Part shown: positions 10,337 through 19,514 of the stretch, in pieces | Layout: each line of letters starts with the position of its first letter | Numbering within the stretch: the stretch's first letter is position 1 | Origin: Perca fluviatilis | Lineage: Eukaryota; Chordata; Actinopteri; Perciformes; Percidae | Assembly: GCF_010015445.1 (NCBI RefSeq) | Contig: NC_053128.1 | Coordinates: 4,475,346-4,539,345, forward strand | Length of the DNA: 64,000 nt | Direction of reading: 5' to 3' | Notes under the pieces: model-generated | The model's input: the letters and a program-made list of their open reading frames with translations, nothing else | Database searches by the model: none | Told to the model about the DNA's origin: nothing | Translations under genes and position numbers: made by a program

Positions 10337-10402
10337 ATATTACAAATCCTACTATGGCCACGCCAAGACCCACCCTTCAATAGCCCAGGTCTTGGCGTGG
10401 CC
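10337..10402. repeat. MITE fragment forming a 15 bp fold-back
   Basis: Starts ATTACAAATCCTACTATGG, the end of the 219 bp MITE at 57116-57334. GGCCACGCCAAGACC (10356-10370) is followed after 17 nt by its exact complement (10388-10402). The unit B copy has the same fold-back at 13330-13376. Confidence 0.85.
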
Positions 10403-10557
10403 CCCCGCTCCCTCTTCTACAGTATGTCAAAATTCTATCATGGAATCTTATGAGACAGGGTGCCTACTAGCCTGTTAGTCCTCTACAATGTTATAAAACA
10501 TTGAGGAAATGCAGAAATGATTTAGAAACGCACAGCAGCTACATATAGAAAATACAT

Positions 10558-10560
<3 letters not shown>

Positions 10561-10604
<44 letters not shown>
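10561..10604. repeat. (CA)n microsatellite
   Basis: Uninterrupted AC dinucleotide run of about 22 units. Confidence 0.98.
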
Positions 10605-10605
<1 letters not shown>

Positions 10606-10667
10606 ATCACTTTGGCGCCCCCATGGTGCTGCGCCCCTATGCGCCGCATATAGCGCATAACTGAGTT

Positions 10668-10750
10668 AGTGAGTTATTTTAAGCCACGAGAGGGTGGCTG
10701 TATATCGGGAAGAGTGGACTGTGAGTTTGCAGTGTGTTTAGCGATTGTTG
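10668..10750. repeat. Fragment of the 1.2 kb TTAA element
   Basis: Matches 1970-2052 within the 1198-2388 element (GTGAGTTATTTTAAGCCACG through GTTTAGCGATTGTTG) with few differences. It abuts repeat R at 10751 without any target duplication visible. Confidence 0.8.
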
Positions 10751-10950
10751 CACAGCAACATAATACACAGCAACAGAATACAATGAACCAACAAGAGACA
10801 AAGACAGAACAGAGACTAAATAGACCAGGTAATGAGGACTAACAAGGGACAGGTGACACTAGGCTGGGCAAACAGGTGAAACACATAAGACAATCACAAG
10901 GGCAGGAAACTAAAGACAGGAAGTAAAACTAGACAAGGCAAGGGAGGTAT
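10751..10950. repeat. Repeat R, short copy
   Basis: ACACAGCAACATAATACAC through GGCAAGGGAGGTATTGCA matches the central R segment. It is truncated at both sides. Confidence 0.82.
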
Positions 10951-11081
10951 TGCACAGGGCTCTCAAGTTTTTCAGAGAGATCAGAGTGAGATTTTGGCAG
11001 CAGGGGTTTGGGTGGGGACGGGGGTCTGCTCTGATAAATGACACATTTGTACAAATATTTTTTTTATTTAATTCAGCATTT

Positions 11082-11095
<14 letters not shown>

Positions 11096-11138
<43 letters not shown>
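11096..11138. repeat. (GT)n microsatellite
   Basis: GT run of about 21 units inside A/T-rich DNA (11040-11420) that also has an AAT-type run near 11390-11415. Nothing coding is seen there. Confidence 0.97.
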
Positions 11139-11140
<2 letters not shown>

Positions 11141-11497
11141 TTGTGTGTAAAATAATGAAATAGCTATGCATTGTCTGGATAAAATATAATGAGAAGTTTC
11201 AAATGGGGCCGGAGGTTGTTTAAAAATAACAATAAAATTTTTTTTTTATAAAAAAATAAAATATTAAGGTATTGTTATAAAAGTATTATGGGTAGGATTA
11301 TTATAAAATAGGTATCTTTATAAAAATATAAAACTGTCAGAGTAGTCCTTCAGCTGATTCAACATGTAGCTATAATAATAAAAATACTACTACTAATAAT
11401 AATAATAATAATGATAGGCGCAAAAGCTACCCAGTGTTTCCTCTATGTTGATTTCTGCCGCCACAGTATCAGAAATAGGGCAGACGCACAACAGGGT

Positions 11498-11858
11498 TTC
11501 CGCTATGTACATGTAGTATATAAAGTCATAATTACACGACTCTACAGAGCCGTGTGCTCTACTGAACTCAAGCCAAATGTCATCCTCTCTCTCTCACCTC
11601 AACTGGAACAGTGACAGGACGTCATCACTCGCCAAGTCATGGCAACCAAATAAAAAACAGGGTGAGTACTACTTGTCACTCAATCTTAGGCAAAGTCACA
11701 AACTGCGACGAACGCCGCAACTTGAAATCCGCACTCACTCAGCTGGTGCGTGGCGGCAGGGTAATTTCTCTGCGTGAGAAATACAAGGTGTGGTGTGTGA
11801 GCGTGTGAACGGGTTGAAATGCATGTGTCTCACGCCCTGTACGTGAGACTTGAGAGGT
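11498..11858. repeat. 0.36 kb repeat, first copy
   Basis: Matches 23584-23946 in the same orientation. It contains a TATATAAAG promoter-like motif at about 11516-11524, CAAATAAAAAACAGGGTGAGT (poly(A)-like and splice-donor-like) at about 11648, and a terminal hairpin GTCTCACG/CGTGAGAC. It looks like a retroelement terminal or promoter segment, but the family is not recognised. Confidence 0.75.
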
Positions 11859-11879
11859 CTGTATTGCATTAGTCACTGT

Positions 11880-13530
11880 ATGTTTTCCAGATTATTGTTA
11901 TCTATTGTACATGCTACCTTATATTTTCCAGTTTTCAGCTCAGCAACCTCGGTACTCCATGCACAAACACAGCAACATAATACACAGCAACAGAATACAC
12001 AGCAACAGAATACAATGAACCAACAAGAGACAAAGACAGAACAGAGACTAAATAGACCAGGTAACGAGGACTAACAAGGGACGGGTGACACTAGGCTGGG
12101 CAAACAGGTGAAACGCATAAGACAATCACAAGGGCAGGAAACTAAAGACAGGAAGTAAAACTAGACAAGGCAAGGGAGAAAACAGATTTCAAAATAAAAC
12201 AGGAAATAGAACATAACAGAAACTCACAGTCATGACAGTTGTCCCAAATCCCGAATCCTAATTGTCCTGAAAATTAGAGCAAAGTCTCAAGAGCAGTCGA
12301 GTAGTTATAGTCTGATAGAACATTAAAAACTGTTCATGATGACAAGCACGTGTCCGGTGGCCGCTATGCTTGCGAGAAACTGAGCTCCTACACTCGCCAC
12401 CGTATTTCATTAAATAACCAGGTCTATTACTTTTTCTTCGACGCCAAATCGTTTTGTCTGTTGTCATGGTGACTCGGTGAAACGACTGCAGGCAGGGGGC
12501 ACAACTAACCAGTGACAGAGTGCTATGCAGCAACAATTTTGCCGCTTGTGTTCTTCTCCACTAAGACATATTGTCAAACAAAGATTATGTAATAGATTTT
12601 CCATATTAATTTTTCCATATTAATAATATTAAAAAATTAATCTGTTGGTATCAAGTGGCTCCCCCTACACTTCCACCTAATGTTAGACCTACCTGTCGCC
12701 TTCCCCTGTCTTTCCTGATCCACTATCCTCACACCTGAATGAAATGAACTCACTGTTAAATAGCCACTTAGCACAGACCTTTAAAGAGAGAGAGGGAGAG
12801 AGAGATGTTACCCTGTAATTACAGCTTCCATGTCACCCAACAGATGTAACTATAGCCTGTATATGTCTGACAGCTAATGGTAAAACAAAATCTATTAACG
12901 ATTCCTTGGTAAACCAGAGGTATTGCATTAGTTATGTTTTCCAGATTATTGTTCTCTATTGTACATGCTACCTTATATTTTCCATTTTTCAGCTCAGCAA
13001 CCTGGGTTTTGCATATTCTAAGCTAGCCATGAACCCCCATTTGGCTGCTACATTCCTAGTGTTAGCAAACGCTAGCTAGTCTGTTTACATGAATATTTAC
13101 AAGCCTCCAAGCACAGACGTCGCACTATAAATCCTACCTGTTGCCTTTCACCATCCACTTATTTAACTGCTGCTGCATCCCTTGACATCCTATCTCCTTT
13201 TCCCTCTTTTTTCTATTTTAGCCCCCAACAGCTTTTATTGCTTTATCCATCATATTCCATAAATGACAACTCACTACTGTACCTGCTTGCTCAGGTACAG
13301 TAGTGAGTTGTCGTTACGAATCCTACTATGGCCACGCCAAGACCCACCCTTCAATAGCCCGGGTCTTGGCGTGGCCCCCCGCTCCCTCTTCTACAGTATG
13401 TCAAAATTCTATCATGGAATCTTATGAGACAGGGCGCCTACTAGCCTGTTAGTCCTCTACAATGTTATATAACATTGAGGAAATGCAGAAATGATTTAGA
13501 AACGCACAAAGCAGCTACACATAGAAAATA
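11880..13530. repeat. Repeat unit B of the 6.5-13.5 kb field
   Basis: Sister of unit A without the two Harbinger-type elements, so it shows both empty sites (about 12058 and 12568-12570). Bases 12986-13108 replace the LINE fragment present in A. The end segment 13110-13530 matches 10125-10555 except for a 20 bp hairpin gained at 13265-13312. Confidence 0.85.
13265..13312. repeat. Perfect 20 bp hairpin, 8 nt loop
   Basis: GACAACTCACTACTGTACCT (13265-13284) and its exact reverse complement (13293-13312) flank an 8 nt loop. The sister copy near 10281 has only the left arm. Confidence 0.97.
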
Positions 13531-13547
13531 AAAAAAATATATATATA

Positions 13548-13882
13548 CAGTACAGGCCAAAAGTTTGGACACACCTTCTCATTCAATGTGTTTCTTTATT
13601 TTCATGACTATTTACATTGTAGATTCTCACTGAAGGCATCAAAACTATGAATGAACACATATGGATTTATGTACTTAACAAAAAAGTGTGAAATAACTGA
13701 AAACATGTCTTATATTTTAGATTCCTCAAAGTAGCCACCCTTTGCTTTTTTTGATCGAATGCAAACCCTTGGTGTTCTCTCAATGAGCTTCATGAGGTAG
13801 TCACCTGAAATGGTTTTCACTTCACAGGTGTGCTTTGTCAGGGTTCATTAGTGGAATTTTTTCCGTTATTAATAAAAAAGCA
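13548..13882. mobile_element. Half of a Tc1-like palindromic MITE
   Basis: Begins after TA with CAGTACAGGCCAAAAGTTTG and matches the left half of the full copy at 24917-25441 up to the centre (TTAATAAAAAAGCA), where it stops. The second half is missing and purine-rich retroviral DNA follows at 13884. Confidence 0.85.
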
Positions 13883-13903
13883 TAACAGGAGCAGAGGGGA
13901 AGG

Positions 13904-14205
13904 TGAGACAATGGTGTGAATGTTAATGATGTCTCTTTTCAACTATGGCCATACTAAGAGATACATTTAGAGGGGTGGCTTAACGGAGTTTCTTCACTAT
14001 ATGATGTTTTGATGTTTAGACTTTCGGTTAGAAAGACATTTTCAGTTGTGCTGCGTGTACCTTTGAAACTGTGTTTTCCCCATTTGCAAATGTAAATAAA
14101 TACTCAAAGACCAAACTTTGGTTTAATTCTCAAACAGTCGTTATTCGTTTTGATTTTATCATGAATATCACTAACTCTGCTGCTTCGAGGAAAACTTCCA
14201 CGACA
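13904..14205 (+). repeat. ERV 5' LTR
   Basis: 302 bp starting TGAGACAATG and ending CGACA. It differs from the 3' LTR by four substitutions and one 9 bp indel. AATAAA lies at 14095-14100. The usual TG..CA ends fit. Confidence 0.88.
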
Positions 14206-14208
14206 GTT

Positions 14209-14227
14209 TGGCGTTGTCCGGCAGGAT
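14209..14227 (+). promoter_or_regulatory. ERV primer-binding site, serine-tRNA-like
   Basis: TGGCGTTGTCCGGCAGGAT begins 3 nt after the LTR. It resembles the complement of the 3' end of vertebrate tRNA-Ser (AGA/TGA isoacceptors) apart from one substitution and one extra base. The tRNA comparison is from memory. Confidence 0.6.
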
Positions 14228-14333
14228 GGATGAGTTAACAGAGAAAAGAGCTCCGTTGGGTCGCTGATGACTGGCTATCCAGGGATCAAAAATCACCAGC
14301 CTCATACCTATAAACCTTTAAAAAGGTTTTTCA

Positions 14334-15719
14334 AATGATGACGAACTGGTTTATAAAGAAGAGGGACTCTTTATGGATTAGTCTTGAGTCCCTGGCATGT
14401 CACCCTAGAAGGCTTGAATCCCTCCCCTTTATTAATGATATAGACCAGTTGAACTCTCTCAAAAAAAATATCATTATCTATAACACACTACAGGTCTGGA
14501 GGGATGTGAGAAAATACTTAAATATTCCCTCAGCTATTTCTGCTCGCTCCCCTCTAGCATTGAACCCGGACCTCCCGGTGCAGATCAGGAGTATTGGTTT
14601 GCTGGAGTGGGCATCCAAGGGCCTACCTGAAGTCTCAGGCCTACTGACTTCCAACTCTGTAAAACCGTTTGAGCAAATTAGAAAGGATTTTTACATTCCA
14701 TGTAAGGACTTTTTCAAATATCTCCAAATTCGCCACTTTCTGGAATCTCTGGTTAGGAAGAATGAGATACGCTTGGAGCTATCAGAGTTGGAAAGTGCTA
14801 TGCTTTCGGCCAAATCTTTTAAGGGACTGATTTCAAAGATTCATTCTCTACTGCTGTATTCTGACTCTTCAGCCTATGACTCACTGAAGCCCCTGTGGGA
14901 GCGTGATCTGGAGGTCACATTTAGCTCTGCGGATTGGACCAAGATTTGCAATGGAATCTTCCCAAAATGTATTTCGACTTCTATACATGAACAGAATTTT
15001 AAGTTTTTTCATAGGACTTATTTTACACCTGTTCGCCTCCAGAAAATGTTTCCCCACAGTTCAGATCTTTGTTATAAGTGCAGGACACATAAGGGTACAT
15101 TTATTCATCTGTTCTGGGCATGTGATCGTATCCAGACATTTTGGAAAGAGGTTCATTCTGTGGTTCAGGAGGTCATAGGTAAACAGTTTACATTATCCCC
15201 ATCATTTTATCTGTTAAACCATACTTTGGACAAAAACCTTAGACCAACACCAAACATCTGTTGATAATTCTTTCATTTCTAGCTAAAAAATGTATCTTAC
15301 TGAGGTGGTCCGCCCCCACAAGTTCCAACGGTCGGTATGTGGTTGTCACAGATATCGCTCTCTCCCTTTAGAAAAACTAACTTATGACCTCAATCATAAC
15401 CCTGACAGATTTTGGAGACTTTGGAGACCATTGCATTCCTTCCTGGAGAGACTCTGACCTCACTGTGTCTGGTTTAATCTGTATTTACTCAGTTATTTAC
15501 CTCTTGTACAGTACTGGTTGTTTTTTATTTATTTATTTTTTTTTCTTCTCTTCTCTTTCATACTTCTTTGATCTCAGTTATAAGACAATGCAGCATCTGT
15601 TGTTCGCTTTGGGTGGGATTTTTCTGTTGTATGTTTTTGTGTGTATATATATGTGTAAAGTGTATATATACCTTTTTTGTTGTTGTTGTACTTGTTAAAC
15701 TCAAAATTCAAAAAAAAAA
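14334..15719 (+). mobile_element. Tx1/L1-like LINE, 5' truncated, inserted in the ERV leader
   Basis: Open frame 14335-15264 (309 codons) covers the part of L1-type ORF2 after the reverse transcriptase, ending with a zinc-knuckle-like region (CYKCRTHKGTFIHLFWAC). A frameshift near 15260 precedes the terminal residues (about 15265-15450). A 3' UTR and an A-tail to 15724 follow. Imperfect 14 bp target duplications AAAAAGGTTTTTCA (14320-14333) and AAAAAGGGTTTTCA (15720-15733) flank it. The frame is intact over 309 codons, so the insertion is fairly young. Confidence 0.9.
14335..15264 (+). pseudogene. LINE ORF2 C-terminal region
   Basis: Encodes the post-RT segment of a Tx1/L1-clade ORF2: IDQLNSLKKNI, LPVQIRSIGLLEWASKGLPE, FFKYLQIRHFLESL, SADWTKICNGIF and a Cys-His cluster near residue 250-275 typical of the zf-RVT domain. 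Endonuclease and polymerase domains are missing through 5' truncation, so it is not mobile on its own. The same family is present at 819-915 (minus). Confidence 0.88.
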
Positions 15720-15733
15720 AAAAAGGGTTTTCA

Positions 15734-16510
15734 GAGAGAAGAGGGTTAGGACCGCGGAGCGCTCTTGACTGTTTTCCACTCCGTCAAAAACGAACAGGAA
15801 GAGATTTCAAGCAGCACGGGTAAGATAAAATTGATTAATTACAATTGGATTGCGAATTCAAGGTTTTGAACAAACATTCTAAACAATCAACTGTTGCTAA
15901 ACGAATTAAGTAATGAATAATTGGCGAAATCATTCTCTTAACTAAAGAGAATAAATGAAACTAATTCTGACTTTTGGGAAGTGAGTAACTGGGTATTTTT
16001 TGGGTCAGATAGGACAAAGATATAACTGGGTTACGAGTGACATCCTTTAGCAGACAGACATATTTCTGATTATTTCTTTGATACGGGTGTGACAATAGAT
16101 TACAGAAGAGACAGGCTGTGGACTGTCAACAAAGTTAGTTTGATAACTAACAAAAGGGTCTGAAGACCAGAAAAAAATAAAAATAAAATTAAAATAGTCT
16201 GTGACAATTTAAAGAAGCTCTTGACTATTTATAAGATAGTCTGTGACACTTTGAGGAAGCTACACTTTAAAGAAGCTCTTGACTACTTATAAAAAAAATG
16301 GTCTGTGACACTTTAAACAAGCTCTTGACTATTTAGAGACAGACTGCAGAAGACATAAAATAGTAAATAGTCTGTGACACCCTAAGCAGGTTTTTGACTA
16401 TTAAGCGATTTTTGTCTGCAGGGCTGTCCCGGGTTTTTACGAAGGTTTGCCGAAGAAATAACCTCGCTTTGTGGTGACGATCACATTGAAAAATAAAAGC
16501 TTCTGTCATC
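15734..16510 (+). other. ERV untranslated leader
   Basis: Between LTR/PBS and the first Gag-like ATG. It holds a splice-donor-like GTAAGA at 15820-15825 after GCAGCACGG, long A/T-rich DNA, and four copies of a 40 bp repeat (16195-16405). No open frame of note. A donor here would serve subgenomic splicing in a retrovirus. Confidence 0.65.
16195..16405 (+). repeat. Four-copy leader repeat of the ERV
   Basis: Copies start at 16195, 16237, 16299 and 16368 with TAGTCTGTGACA or TGGTCTGTGACA; each has an AAGCTCTTGACTA-like block about 25 nt later. Spacing is 42, 62 and 69 nt, so they are degenerate and unevenly spaced. Confidence 0.85.
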
Positions 16511-16786
16511 ATGGGTAACGAACCATCGAAGCCCTTTGAAGCATCTGGACCCATTGTGTGTGAGATGTGTCAGAAATATGGACCGGATTGTTTGAGATGT
16601 CGGTTATATTGGTCAAAAAGCTTTGGCTTTCCGCCAAATGGATCTCTAAGTCTAGTAAAGCTAAGGATGTTAAAACACGCTTTAGAAGAAGTAGAAAGAA
16701 AATTAATGGGAAAATCAATAATTAAGACAGAGGATTTAAAGCTACTGGGTACAGGAAAAACAAAGAATGTTTTAAAATATAGATAA
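16511..16786 (+). pseudogene. ERV Gag matrix-like frame
   Basis: A 91-codon frame starting MGNEPSK, which fits an N-myristoylation signal (Gly2, Ser6) as in retroviral matrix proteins. A CxxC-x6-CxxC cluster (CEMCQKYGPDCLRC) follows, then GFPPNGSLSL and a helical, basic segment. The stop at 16784 is followed by DNA that resumes with a charged Gag-like segment about 100 bp later, so a capsid region seems deleted. What the Cys cluster does is unknown. Confidence 0.65.
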
Positions 16787-16882
16787 AACAGTGATCTAGG
16801 GAAAGAATGCAAACACACATTGCACCAATAACCTCCTGATCAGTTCTAACCAAAGCCCATGTTCTGAGCTTTCTCTAAAAAT

Positions 16883-17405
16883 CAGGAAGACGAGCTGGAG
16901 AAACGGAGGGACGAAGAGGACACGGACTCAACTCTGGGACAGAACCAACAGCATCCGTCACACCTGCATTGGGTGGAAAGACCAACGAGTACGTGAGAAA
17001 ACCATGTTTGAAGCGTTTGTCTGCATGTTACAACAGGCTGGTGGGCAACATATGGAGCACGGACCCGAAAAAGGCCACTCCCACAAAGGACGTGGTCGAG
17101 ACAGAAGAGGCCACAGGGCGTACCGTGGGCAAAATGCTGAGCCCTACAACCGAGACCAGTGTTGGTACTGCAAGGACTTTGGACATTGGGTATGTAACTG
17201 CCCGAAAAAAAGAAAAAAAACACCTCAGACAAAGAACAACACCTGTCCCTCTGTTTTGACTGAGTCCAAAAAGCTGATGAAGAAGGTAGTGCTACCACAC
17301 ACACACACACTCGCTTCATGCAATGAAAAAATGCTTTGCACTGATACACTGGTTTTGTTTTTGCTATTAGGGACAATTGATAGGTTAGAAAGTTCTGAAA
17401 AATAA
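16883..17405 (+). pseudogene. ERV Gag module 1: charged region plus zinc knuckle
   Basis: A charged stretch (QEDELEKRRDEEDTD) at about 16883-16927 and an Arg/Gly-rich stretch around 17080-17130 lead to one CCHC knuckle, CWYCKDFGHWVCNC, at 17160-17201, followed by a Lys-rich tail. Open from 17004 to 17405 in one frame; a frameshift separates it from the charged stretch. Order and spacing match the nucleocapsid end of a gamma-type Gag. Confidence 0.7.
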
Positions 17406-17862
17406 TCTATTCAGTTAAACCATTATAGTATGTTATCTTCTGAAAGCTAGAAGAAAATGCCTACTACTGAGTGTAAAGTTAAAAGGGGTTCCACTTACAT
17501 ACATTTAGATTATTAGAGCATATAAGATTTGACACTGAAGATTATTTGGTCATTCTATTTGGTCAATTGGGGCTGCAGGTCAAACAGTAAGAGAACAATT
17601 ATCTGTTCCTCTCTCCTGTACATGAAAAAAACAATTCTTGGTGTATGATTATGTCCACTTATTTGGTTTAGGTAGTGATTTAATGTGCACTTTTAACATT
17701 GGTTTAACCTCTTACTGTCGGTTGGAGTTTTTACGTAATGTCTCTGCAACTCAACAAAGCACTTTGGTTAATTTCAGCCTAACTATAATGACTTCATAGT
17801 TATGGAATTTGAAACTGTCTCTGCAGTTTTTCCCGGCAGCTAGGACTGCGCAGATCCCCTAA

Positions 17863-19130
17863 AACAATTAAAACAGAGATTTTAGAACAAATTGAGGATA
17901 ATAAGGCATGTTTTAATGTGTGGATGAAAGAAGCTGATAACAGACAGAGAAAACAATTGCAGAAACGCGACACTATTAAACATGAGTGATGCTAACAAAA
18001 CGGAGAAAAGAAAAAGACATGAACACTGTCACTGACACAATTTCTCCTCTTTCGAAGTTTGAAAGGCGTTGATCCAGGTCACGGCGTTCCCAACGCCCCC
18101 CAAACCCCACACGCAGCAAGGAAAAGGCCGACGGGGAGGAAACATGTGCGAAAAAAACCTCCACCCAATTCACGCCACCCCAAGTGCATCCGTGGAGATT
18201 TATCAGCATTCCAAAGCCCCCACAGAAGGAACAACAGAGAGGGATGCAGACGAAGATGAAGCTGATGCATTCCCAATGATTCAGGTTGCTACACAGGGAG
18301 GAGTGGGTGTGCTGTATAGACCCTGGACTGAAACGGACATTAGAATCTCCCCCCGTGTAAAGACTCTGGTGCGCAATTTTCCAAGTCCCTCAAAGCATTC
18401 ATTGAGACTTTTCTGCCCACTGTTCAAGAAATACGACGCATTCTGATTCAAAATCTTGGGCCTATGGAGTATGAAACTTATTCCCTAGAGATCCGACCCA
18501 TGATCCAGTCATTCGTCATCCAACTCTTAATAATAGAGCAAATGATGACTACAACGACGCGCTGGAGGAACTCTTCATCGGGATAGAGACCACTTTTCCG
18601 GTTAGGATTGATATGTCACGTGTGGCAAACACCAAGCAGTTGAAAGGCGAGGCGGTGGAGGATTTCCAGCACCGACTGGCTGAGACTTTTGACCGCACAC
18701 AGCGGCATTACCGCACAACCGCCCGCGGGCGGTGGTTGAACTTTGGGAAGCCCATTTCAAAAACTTTTATTTTGGGTGGACTGCTCCCTGACATTCGAGC
18801 TCACGTGGAGAAGACATGCATTGGATTGCAAGATTCAGCTCTGACGGAGATTGTTAGACATGCCAGACATGCTGAGAAAATCATGGCTAACAGGAAAGAA
18901 AAGGCAGAAAGGAAAAGACAACAGAACAATGACAATGCACAGCTGACTCTCATGAAAACTGTAGCAGCACTGTCCCAAGAAAGGAGAGGTGCTGGCAGAG
19001 GAGCTTTCAGAGGCACAAATAGAGGGTCTTCAGGGGCAGAGGAAGCAAAGGCAGTGGCAAGGATCGGGCAGTGATTAGAGACACATGCTTCAACTGTGGC
19101 AAGAGAGGACATTGGTCCTATGACGTGCCC
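17863..19130 (+). pseudogene. ERV Gag module 2: capsid and broken zinc knuckle
   Basis: Broken across frames. In order: a helical matrix-like piece (17863-17984), a Pro-rich piece (18070-18240), capsid start with GGVGVLYRPWTETDI (about 18294-18340), capsid C-terminal domain (18480-18930) with the QLKGEAVEDFQHRL homology region, an Arg/Gly-rich stretch, and CFNCGKRGHW at 19087-19116, whose last Cys is displaced by an inserted base. The 18613-19074 frame of 153 codons is the longest intact part. Its knuckle differs clearly from module 1. Confidence 0.72.
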
Positions 19131-19445
19131 TAACCCCCAGGAGGGATTCATCCGAAGAACAGCACAAATGACCGCCCGAGTATGCAGATTGACAGAAGGT
19201 GGGGGATGGAGTTGGTGGTGGGACTAAGAGACTGGAGGACGTTTGCATCTTTTCAGGAGGGTAACATGAACATACGTTACATATACTGCTTGCAATGAAG
19301 ACATGCTTTTGCAGCGCTGCAACACTCCCTACACGATAGACAGATCAAATTAGACAAAAATACTGCACATTGAATAGAAACAACTTTTGGGAAATAGCTC
19401 AATTTATTCAATGTATTTATGTGATGTGTATACAAATTGCCTAGC

Positions 19446-19514
19446 ATGGTGTTAATTATACAAGGGAAGAAAATTGGATTTTTAGTTGATTCAGGAGCAA
19501 CAATTTGGGTTTAG
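19446..19514 (+). pseudogene. ERV aspartic protease fragment
   Basis: A short frame reads VLIIQGKKIGFLVDSGATIW and stops. LVDSGAT is the catalytic loop of retroviral proteases, and a lead-in ending in a beta strand before it is normal. It lies 0.3 kb after the second Gag knuckle, where pro is expected. The second half of the protease (the flap and ILG region) was not found. Confidence 0.78.

Larger units (their letters stand above)
6466..10555. repeat. Repeat unit A of the 6.5-13.5 kb field (with three insertions)
   Basis: Blocks 6466-6661, 7625-8136, 9124-9540 and 10118-10555 match 11880-13530 in order and orientation at high identity. They are separated here by a 963 bp element, a 987 bp element and a LINE 3' fragment that unit B lacks. 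The 60 bp that opens the unit (TATGTTTTCCAGATTATTGT...) recurs at 9490 near its end, giving an LTR-like direct repeat. R resembles no coding family I recognise. Confidence 0.8.

Noticed and set aside
16333..16818. Minus-strand frames opposite the ERV matrix-like frame
   Set aside because: Shadows of the plus-strand frame; no domain, and the plus frame has the myristoylation-type start and retroviral context.
16882..17376. 164-codon minus-strand frame in the ERV
   Set aside because: Cys/Ser-rich shadow of the Gag knuckle region; no independent support.
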